Assembly: GCA_963556695.1 (NCBI GenBank)
Contig: CAUWAG010000003.1
Location: 1,488,001-1,552,000, forward strand
Direction of reading: 5' to 3'
DNA: 64,000 nt
Source: Anthostomella pinea
Lineage: Eukaryota > Ascomycota > Sordariomycetes > Xylariales > Xylariaceae
Shown: piece by piece, positions 55,103 through 64,000 of the stretch
Position numbering within the stretch: position 1 is the first letter of the stretch
Layout: each line of letters begins with the position of its first letter
Translations under genes and position numbers: made by a program
Notes under the pieces: generated by a model
Databases searched by the model: none
Told to the model about the DNA's origin: nothing
The model's input: only the letters and a program-made list of their open reading frames with translations

Positions 55103-58100
55103 TCAAGCACCCTCTCCAAACACGATTCTCCTGAGCACGTCCGTCTCCCCACTCTGCTCACACATAGCCCTGAACATACCCCACCTCTCCTCGCCATCGC
55201 CTTTGTTATCCCAAAGCTCCCTTGGAGCCCCATACTCAGCAACCCGCCCATCACTAAGCACAAGGATCCGGTCAAAGTCGGCAATGGTGCTCAGACGATG
55301 TGCGATGACAATCAGAGTACTGTCATTGCCGAACTCCTCGCGGATGGAGCGCTGGATCAGCGCGTCGGTGGCCATGTCGACGGCGCTGGTCGCCTCGTCG
55401 AGGACCATGAGTTTGGGCCGCGAGACGATGGCGCGCGCTAGGCAGAGCAGCTGCCGCTGGCCCTGCGAGAGGTTTAGGCCGCCTTCGGCGATGGGGCTTG
55501 CGAGGGAGCGGAAGATGTTGGTGTTCTTGTTCCTGTTGTTGGCGGTTGAGGTGGTTGGCGTGTTGTTGTCGGGCGTGGGCGTGCTGGGGGAGGTCTCGTT
55601 CTCGGAGATGAGGTGGACGCGGGAGAGTGAGTCGAAGAGCTCCGCGTCCGTGTGGTTGTCGAACGGGTCGAGGTTCGAGCGCACAGTGCCGCTGAACAGA
55701 ACCGGGTCCTGTGGGATGATGGCGAGGCGACTGCGCAGGTCGTGCAGCTTGATCTTGGAGATGTCGAGTCCGTCGATGTGGATGCTGCCCGACCGCGCCT
55801 CGAGGAAACGAAAAAAAGCGAGAGTCAGCGAGGACTTGCCTGCGCCAGTACGGCCCACGACGCCAATGCGCTCGTTGCGGTTGATGGAGAAGTTGAGGCC
55901 CTTCAGTACGGGTTCAAGGTCATCGGCGTAGCTCACGACGAGATCGTTGACTTCGACACGACCTTCGGTGGGCCAAGCGGCCGGTGGGCTGACACCCTCG
56001 AGGCTCTCCGTTGGCAATTCCGTGTACTCGACGATGCGCTCCGCGGCGTTCATCTCCAGTTCCACATTGGCGTAGTGTCGTATCGTCCACATGACATGGC
56101 CCGAGAATTCCAGTGCGAAAGCAAGGGCGAAGCCAGCAAGTGCCGAGTCCATATCCGGAGTGAGCAGAATCAAGATTGCCACAAACGAAGCAAAGCAGCT
56201 ACCAATGGCAGACATCCGCCAGCCCATCCAGCGGTTGAACAGCCAAAGGTGCCAGGTCGCGACGGTCCAGTCGTCGATCTTCTTATACATGCGCTCGATG
56301 TAGACCTGGCTCTTGTCAAACGATCGTATCGTCAAGACGCCCGTCAGAGACGCTCCGAACTGCTCGAACACGGGAGACTTTGTCGTGGATTCCAGTCGTT
56401 TGACTGGTCTGGCGCCGTGGAGGTAACGGAGCGCAATCACCACGCTGATCCCCAACAACACTCCTGCTAGAGCAATGATGACTGGGGATACGAACAACCC
56501 GGCAACGATAACTCCCAGGAGGTTCAGGAGCGCACTGCAGGCGAAGGCCACCGCGTAAGCCAAGTGAGTATCTACAGAATGGAAATCGGAAGTGAAGCGG
56601 TTTAGAATGCGACCAACAGGAACAGTGTCCAGCCACCGCAGCGGAGCTCGCAAGACGACGAAGTTGACTTTGGCAAAAAGCTGTCTAGACGCGCGAATAG
56701 AGCCGGTGAAGATGTAGTACCACCGAGACGTAGAAAGGATCGAAGTGGATATTGCGAGGCAGACGTAGATGCCCAGGTAAAAGCCGAGACCACCTGCAAA
56801 CTTTGGTTCGACCATGGGACGCATCATGGTGTGCATAGTGCCCTGCTGTAGCGTGAGCTGATACCTGTAAGCGTAAGACTCCGCCTGCATCTTGGTGCTC
56901 TCCTCCTCGTATGATCCGGTCCAGATCCTCAACCACCACGATCGCCCAACAGTAAGTGCTTGTACGAAGAGGAATAGAACCACCGCGCCAATCCAGAATG
57001 TCCAAGACCCGCTGTACTTGAGATAGGTCGTGTAGACTTTCCGTTTGATGGCTCCCTTCTCTCGGCCCTCTTCCTCGACGAACTTGCGTGCTTCCGGTGT
57101 CTTGGACGGTGTTTTGACCAGAGGGTCTCCATTTTGCTCACTATCGATTTGAGACGTCTGCTCCGAGTTCACGGCTGTTGAATCCTCCTCCTCTTGCGAA
57201 TCGTGCTCGACTTGCTCGTGACTCTTGATCTGATCCAGGGTACCCGTTTCATCCAAGTCCGACATCAAGCCGGCGTTTAGTACATGGCCCTCTCCCAGCT
57301 CGACGAGGTATTTCGTCTTTGGTTCACACAGCGCCACATGGTGAGTGACAAGAATGCGTGTCCGCCCGACTCCGAGCTCGCCATTGAGGCACTTCTCGAA
57401 GATGTGCCGACCAACATGTGCGTCCACAGCACTGAAAATGTCATCGAGTACGAGTATACCGGCGCGAGAGTACACCGCTCGCGCAAGCCTGCAGTGATAA
57501 GTCAGCATCTGACACATGCACAGAGAGCCGATCTCGGCGAGTGAACGTAGTGAGGACTTACGTGATCCGCCATTTCTGGCCACCACTCAGATTGATTCCA
57601 TTAGCCCCAATCTCTGTTTCCTCCCCATCGCTGAACATCTCCATGTCCTTCTTCAAGGCGCAGACTTCAATGGTCTTGTTGTACCTGGTTTGATCACATG
57701 GTAACCCAAACAAGATGTTCTCCTTGACGGTGGCATTCTCAATCCACGGTATTTGGGCGACAAAGGCCACAGCGCCCGGGATGATCCAGTTGTCCTTATT
57801 TGCTTTGCTGTCATGTCTTTCGATCATGGGAGGGGGTCGAGGTACAGCGATAGAGCCCGACAGGATGTCGACCTCGCCGAGGATGGCAGCGAGCATCAGA
57901 CTCTTACCGCTTCCCGTCTTACCTGATATGACAGACAGCTCTCCTTTGGGGAAGGTAACGTTGACGTCGTGCAAGACGAAGCGGTCAGGATCCGCGTCAG
58001 CTTCGTTGGGGTCCGTGTCGGAGGGCCAAGCGATAGATGCATTGTCAAACGACACCTCGTCCGCATCTTTGGTAATCTTTGATATCTCAGCCCCTCGCAG

Positions 58101-59971
58101 GTAGGCGTCGATACGTTTGACAGAAATCCAGGCGTCGAGTAGATCAGTGGTCAGCTCTGGAATCACCGACAAGGTGACCTCGAGCGCCTTGAAGACACCC
58201 AGACTGACAAACGCAACAGAAGGCAGAAGGGTACCGTGTATTGCAGCATAGACAGCCAGAGACGCGGCAGCCAACATAATCGGACTTGTAATCCAGCAAC
58301 CCATCAACATGACATCGTATAGCAAGGCCTTCCAGATGCTTTGCAGTTCCCTTTCTCGGACCTCGCCAATCTTCTTCTCCCATTGGGGCTCCAAGGCGGA
58401 GAACTTGATCTGACGTATCCCCTGGAGCGCTTCCGATACGACTGCCATTTTCTCGTCGCGAACCTTCATCAACCGGTCTTGCGCATCCGAGTACTTCTTC
58501 GAGAAGTAGATGTTGAGAGGCGTGACTGCGAGCATAGTCGAGAACCCAGCAAGTAGCGCTTTCCATCCCAAGAGGTCTACCAGGAAGACAAGAGATACAA
58601 CCAGCTTGAACACACTTCCAGGGAAGTAGTTGTTGAACGCGGCAAAGTCTGATACACGTTTGGCATCGACACCAATCAGGTTGACTGTGCTCTGCTTGCT
58701 CTTATTCACTTGGTCAGCGTCATCTTCTTCAACTTCTTCGGCCTCGGGTTTGTCAATATTGGAGCTTTCCCCCGCGGGACCAATGATGGTTGCCTCGCTC
58801 GACTCTGCTGCAGGCCTTTTCTTGCTTGCTTCCTTGACATCTTTGCGCCTCATCGACTTCTCGAAGATGAGAGCAGACAGCTGAGCGCGAATAGGGATAC
58901 AAAGTTCGCCAAAGGACATCCAGAACACGTACGACTCGAACCATCCCTGAGCAATAATGGCTACCAGGAGCCAGATGACCCACATCCATGCATCGTAGCC
59001 AAGCCGTTCGTGCGTCTGCCTCCGTTCCAGCAGATGAAGTAGCTGCAGCACAACCCACTGGGGCGCGAAGTTGAGCAAGGCAGTCATCAAGGTCAGGAAC
59101 CACTGCAGAGCGAAAAGCCATTTATGGGCGTAGATGATGGAGAGCCACAGTGGGCCGGTGAACCCACGACTCTCCCAGTCAGCTGCGGCCTCCTTGGATC
59201 TCGTAAGGTGGTCAGGCCGCGGAAGGTCGATCAAGTCCAAGTTCTTCTTCTTCGCAGCGTACCCAAGCACGTTGGACGGCCAGCTCCAGTTGAACCGGCT
59301 CCACGCAGAGACCGTGTGCTTGCGGTCAACCAGCTTGCCGCCGTGAAATACATCTGGTCGGCGTGGGATCGACAGACTGGCAAAAGCCAGACAAACAATA
59401 GTGACGATCTCGACGGCTCGAATGGAGAAAATGGCAGCGTCGTGTCTCAGGAGCGTGGCGGCGACCTGTTGATCCTGCACGGCTAGGACAGCAGCAAGTA
59501 CCACGCAGGACACCATGGAATTGATTCCAAGGTCATAAGCGACCACCGAGTGGCGGCTCGAGGCGATGCAGGTTGCCTGTAGAACCAAAAGTGCCTGTCA
59601 AATCATGTAAGCCTATTGGTCCGAAAGTTGCGGTGTGTAACGGTCTTTACCCAGGCCGGAACCACCAACCAGTTCTCTAGAAACAACCCGTCCCCTACAC
59701 CCCTTGGCCTCAGCGTCGAAAGAACGGCGAGTGTGATGGATATGCATAAACCAGTCACCGAGAAGGCGAGTATGAAGGCCTTAGGGAGCTTGGCGCTGAA
59801 CGCCTTGACAGCTTCGGGCGAACTTTTACCGTCCGCATCCTCGTAGCCTTCGGCTTTGGTGTGTCGGGTGCGCAGCTGAGTGATGAGACTGATGGTCGAA
59901 GGCACGGAGGCGATCGCAATGACGGCCAAGCCAATGGCTGAAGTGGCGAGCATCAGTGCATTTTCAGACAT
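55103..59971 (-). CDS. ABC transporter, ABCC (MRP-like) full-length
   Basis: Three exons (59971-59651, 59594-57562, 57488-55103) give 1579 residues. Layout: N-terminal membrane helices (ALMLATSAIGLAVIAIA and others), TMD1, NBD1, TMD2, NBD2, as in ABCC pumps. NBD1 has Walker A SGKTGSGKSLMLAA, signature LSGGQKWRI rebuilt across the last splice, and Walker B ILVLDDIFSAVDAHVG, where Asp replaces the usual catalytic Glu after the Walker B Asp, the common degenerate site of ABCC proteins. NBD2 has Walker A GRTGAGKSSLTLAFF, signature LSQGQRQLLCLARA and Walker B LMVLDEATSAVD with the catalytic Glu. Such pumps export conjugates, drugs or metabolites at the vacuole or plasma membrane; the substrate is unknown. 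A TTG-led extension to 59998 was not used because an ATG lies at 59971. Confidence 0.93.
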
Positions 59972-60270
59972 ATTTAGTGACGATGCCGTGGGTGGCAAGT
60001 CGGCTCGGAGTTCTGAGGTTCGACTCCAAGTGCTCTCTCCGAAACGCGCAAGCTCCGAGTCGAGCCGCAGCGTTGATGTAGTTCGGCGCGAGGAGAGTTG
60101 AAGATGGCAGCGAAAGTTTATAGAGTAGGTTGAAAAATCGAAAATCTCAGTAGAAGTGATGACCCACTGAAATTATGAAGGCTGGCGATGCGACTGGCAG
60201 TCTGACAGAACTTAGAAGGTGAAGAAAGTGGATACGGAGGATTTCTAGGAGTCTAGGACAAAGAGGACGG

Positions 60271-60295
60271 ACCCAGACACCCAGACACCCAGACC
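60271..60295 (+). repeat. Tandem ACCCAGAC repeat (three units)
   Basis: Three copies of an eight-base unit about 300 bp upstream of the ABC transporter start, followed by two copies of CTGACAGC. Confidence 0.7.
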
Positions 60296-63200
60296 TGATG
60301 TCGTCGACTACTGCTGACAGCCTGACAGCCGGACTGACGTTAACTTATCGCAGGTGCAGTGAGAACGGAATGGAATGCAATGCAATGCGGCTACCACTGC
60401 AGCGGCGTCGAAGGATGAGAATTGTTTCTAGATGGAAGAGGCTCGTATACTCGCCGTTTGACTCATTGCGCCCCAGCCGTTGGTGGCTTGGCTTGGATGT
60501 TCCTGGAGGCGAACCCGATCCGATTGTGCATTGTGGATTGTGGATTGCGGTTGATAACGACCTAGCTTGCAGCTCCTTCCACTTCTCCACCACTAGTCGA
60601 GTTACCCAGTCGTTCCGATTCGTCGGGACAAGGAAGCTCTTTCTATCTATGCATGTACCTTGCCGTGACGCTTAGCCGGCTTTGTTAGTCCAGTGTCCAG
60701 CTGTAGCCTGTCTGACCAGACTGCAGACATCGCAGAAGATGGTCGGTGTAAAGCGCGGTGTACGTACGAGATATGGGAAGCTATCAGAGCAGAAAGGTCC
60801 GAGCGGTCCAGCCAGTGTAGATCAATGGGAGTCAAGTGACTGTATCTCGTCGGTGGTGTGGGCAGGCAGACAGGGTCGAGGTACGGGATGAGGTGTAGGT
60901 AACTGTCATGGTAGGTAAGTCTAGGATCAGAAGGTCCGCAGCTGCTGTACAGGCTGCATGCGGTGTGTGGCCGCTTGCTAGTACAGAGCTTCCACCACCT
61001 CTTCGTCCCTATAGATACACAGCATGTTGTTGTTGTGTCTCTATTACGGAGGGCAGGAAAGCCAAAGGGGCTGACCCGTAGCAGTATCAGGGTCTTAGAG
61101 TTCACATCAGCGTAGTCCAACGTCAGTCCAACGTCAAGCAAAGATCAGTCATGATGAGTCGATTGATTAATACCAGTGCTCAGGTAAGCCAACGGCTTCC
61201 ACGAGCCACGACATGACCTTAGTTCAATGTGGTCCCCATTGACGAAGACAGTGAGATGCACAGAACTCGGATGCCAGATGCAGGATGGTCGATCATGTCA
61301 AGTACTATATGGCCCCCACAGCGGGGCACCGTCAGCACTAGTCGTGGGAGTGCATTCGAATTTCCAGATGTCAGGTCGTTGGTCCCGTCGCCGTTGCGTG
61401 TAACGCCGTAAGGGTATTGGACCATGTGGACCAAGTCAAGGTGAGCACTGGCTTGCTCACGAGATGCCCATGACCGTGATAGATTCATGTCAGCTTATCT
61501 GAAACAAATTAAGAATACAGCTATCAGGAGAGGCACTTGCCATCCGCATCCCCCCAGCTTGCGGTACAATCGCCTCTCCATCCGTGCCCAGAGGGCATCC
61601 CGATATGGTGGCATCTGGCCAACCGGGAAGAAGCGGGGTAGCAAGAAACGATGTGGCCGGATCCGGAGTGACCGCCGAGTATAACATCCTGCCGGTTGCG
61701 TCAACCATGTTGCTTCACGTTGGGAAGACATGTAGGAAAGTGGTACCTACCTGGTAGGTATGCAAAGACCAGCAATCTGGAGAGACAGAGACATCAGGAC
61801 AGAGGCGATGACTCCAACTGGCGGCGGACGGGGTTCTTTTAAGTCCAAATATCTGCATCCCCGGACTGCTGCCCGTGCATACCTTATGTATGTGTTGCGG
61901 GGTCATGCTGCTGAGCGTCGATTTGCTTTGCCAGTGGTTGATCCCGCATCGATCATACTATGTAGACACATGAACCGGATCACTGAGCTTTGAGAGTGCC
62001 TTTCCTGTTGAGTGTCTCGGAAATGGTTGATGAAGGGGTTCAGATTAGCGAAATCGTCGCACGTAACCAATTGAAGTTTTCACCAAGTCCAGGCGATTAA
62101 ACGAACCAATGAGTCAGATGGACATGGTACGAGACACGCAACAGCCCTGCACCTCACATGGCACCGCAACCTGGCTGCAGGTGGCTGGAACTGGATACTC
62201 ATCAATTCATCAGAGTAATCAATCACACCGCCTTTATTACTGCGGTTGGACGCCAGTCACATGGATTGCGGACCCGAAGCGGCGATGGATTCATTCGGAA
62301 TCGACAAGGTGCGTAAGCTGCGCCTCGCGGACGGATGGACTGACAATGCTTCCGGGGAAAGGGAGAACGTTGTTCAGCCGCAGGGTTCAAGGTCGTAATT
62401 GCGGCCGCATGAGGTGCATGGTAACCACGCAAATTCCAGGTCCATGTAGACATACAATAGCCGTTGGCTGAGCAATGGAGTTGATCGAAGGCCTCTGGCG
62501 CGGATAGGAGAGGGCGTCTTCGGGTATCAAGGAATCCAGATCACTAGGATATCCGGTAGCGGAGAGAAACGGTCAAACAACCAGACACACTCACAGCTAG
62601 TCATCTTGTGTCAGAAATTGACAGCGAAAGTAGGAAAGGCTAAGTCAGCTGACATGAAGACCGTGTTGGACGAGGATGACGGTACCCGTTGGGCGACTGG
62701 ACCATGCGGACTTGCTTTGGGGGCCTTCATGAGTCTCCGCCAGCGAATGATGATGTCGTCAGAACGCCGAGGACCAAACAAGCTGAAGGACCTGTAGGGG
62801 AAAGCATCGGGTATCGTATGCCATGTTCTATGATATCCAGGATTCATAGATGTCAGCTCAATAGTCATGGCCCGCCTCAGTAGGTACCTAGGTGTTTTGT
62901 GTCATGCACGTCGCCCAACCCCGTGTCAGCAATCCAACAATGAAAGAACTGAAGTTCGCCAAGTGGGACGCATGGAAGTAGAGAAAGTAGGGCAGTGTGT
63001 CAAAGAGAGGTCCCTCACTTATCAGAGATGGGATACGGGGAAGAACAGGAGCGGAGAGATGAAAGGGACAACACTCAGAGTCATCCATTCGAGATGTATG
63101 TCTGGTACGTGTCTCTGGCTCTGAGTGTGCTACCAACAGGTGCGAAAGGAATCGGTCCGCGATTGTACCACGACCGAATGTTGTAGGAGAGAAGCATCTG

Positions 63201-63448
63201 AGAGCCGGATTAGAGAAGCCGATGCAAAACACGACGAAGTGACATGGAGGGATTATGTGAGGTGTGAGGCGGCAGATTGATGAACCCATAGAACGGCGAC
63301 GGTGATTGGCCCAACGCGCTCAAACGCGACCCGCGCAGAAAGGACTCAGAGGAAGGAGCCAAGTGGGTGACGGCCCATGGGAGCTGCAGCTTCCCGTATT
63401 CAGCAGCTGATAGATAGCAAAGGCAAGTCATCAAACGGGCGATTGACG

Positions 63449-63480
63449 GTCTGTCTGTCTGCCTGTCTTGTCTGTCTGTT
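63449..63480 (+). repeat. Imperfect GTCT microsatellite
   Basis: GTCTGTCT-type units interrupted by GCCTGTCTT. Confidence 0.75.
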
Positions 63481-63972
63481 GGACGAGTGTCTGCACACAG
63501 CCCGAGATCATTCAAGAATCATTCAAAACCTGAAGAGAGGAAGGCGAGCTCCTGCCCTACTCCGCAGATATAGGGTTGACGGTTGTACCTACCTCATACC
63601 TTAATTTATTACCTTTATTAGTCCCGCATCGCCGGTGAAACGGCTTGCAGGCGCCACAACTCTGAGAGTTCCAACCTCACCTTCATCTACTTTGGCCGCT
63701 TTGGGAGGTGGCCGCCTCGTCTCTCTCGTGCAGGAAGACGCATTGACCCAAAGCCTCATTGTCGCCTTACCAGTGACCACCTGCATCCACCGCCTGTCGG
63801 ATTCTTCACTCCTTCTTTCCATCCATATCCATCCCATAACAGGCAGTCAGGGCTGCCTCGCCTATCCAACACTGGTACTGCTGAGAACCCTCGTCCTCGT
63901 CTCCTCGTCTCCTCGACCGACAAATTCGATCCCCCATTTCCTGCCACCCTCAAACTACGAACCCGCCATTCC

Positions 63973-64000
63973 ATGTCGTCTCGCACGCTGCCGTCACCAT
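63973..64000 (+). CDS. Possible gene start running off the window
   Basis: ATG at 63973 begins an open frame MSSRTLPSP to the last base, preceded by a C/T-rich stretch (CTCGTCTCCTCGTCTCCTCG) of the kind seen before other fungal start codons. Too short to identify. Confidence 0.2.

Larger units (their letters stand above)
59972..63972. other. Gene-poor right-hand region
   Basis: About 4 kb without a supportable gene. Open frames are short and unsupported by motifs. Several short tandem repeats occur (60271-60295, 63449-63480, CTCGTCTC units near 63890). The first ~300 bp probably contain the ABC transporter promoter. Confidence 0.5.

Noticed and set aside
55652..56470. Open frame of 272 codons on the plus strand
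   Set aside because: It is the antisense shadow of the second half of the ABC transporter.
59972..59998. Longer N-terminus of the ABC transporter
   Set aside because: The extended frame begins with TTG; the first ATG is at 59971.
1..64000. tRNA genes, rRNA and CRISPR arrays
   Set aside because: A search by eye for B-box-like GGTTCGAATCC and for regularly spaced repeats found only hits inside coding regions or simple microsatellites.

Overview
The window reads as nuclear DNA of a filamentous ascomycete (Pezizomycotina; possibly a sordariomycete, but the exact group cannot be settled from the sequence alone). The grounds are many short GT..AG introns of about 48-117 nt inside genes, a HET-domain gene, a tyrosinase relic, a PRISE-type reductase, a Tad-like LINE and an LTR retrotransposon, and C-to-T changes concentrated at CpA in repeats, which is the signature of repeat-induced point mutation (RIP). 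No tRNA, rRNA or CRISPR array was found.

Layout. 1-2.6 kb: 5' part of a Tad-like LINE on the minus strand, cut by the window edge. 2.8-4.3 kb: SRR1-like gene with one in-frame stop. 4.7 kb: solo LTR. 5.2-13.5 kb: accessory metabolic neighbourhood with a GNAT-like protein, a cytochrome P450 with an unusual I-helix, a damaged HET gene and a PRISE-like NAD(P)H reductase. 14.8-16.1 kb: broken F-box-like gene. 17.1-19.9 kb: large ankyrin-repeat protein. 21.4-23.0 kb: tyrosinase pseudogene. 23.8-24.6 kb: glycine-rich, probably GPI-anchored surface protein. 25.0-27.1 kb: mitochondrial D-lactate dehydrogenase. 27.5-42.3 kb: transposon-rich block: an AT-rich stretch, the 5' half of a Ty3/gypsy-type element, a nearly full-length degenerate LINE on the plus strand, then about 7 kb of relics including an integrase scrap. 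42.7-60 kb: ordinary gene-bearing DNA with a SprT-like metallopeptidase, an F-box/WD-like protein, a serine-rich two-membrane-segment protein and an ABCC transporter. 60-64 kb: no convincing gene except a possible start at the right edge.

How it fits together. The left half and the middle are accessory in character: at least four genes (SRR1-like, HET, F-box-like, tyrosinase) carry nonsense codons or frameshifts, lying among LINE and LTR copies that show the same CpA-to-TpA changes. The P450, the PRISE reductase and the GNAT-like protein are intact and could act on a shared small molecule, but no core synthase lies in the window, so this is only a hypothesis. The right part looks conserved and intact. 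Exon joins were placed by hand from splice consensus, phase and continuity of family motifs; no alignment or expression data were used.
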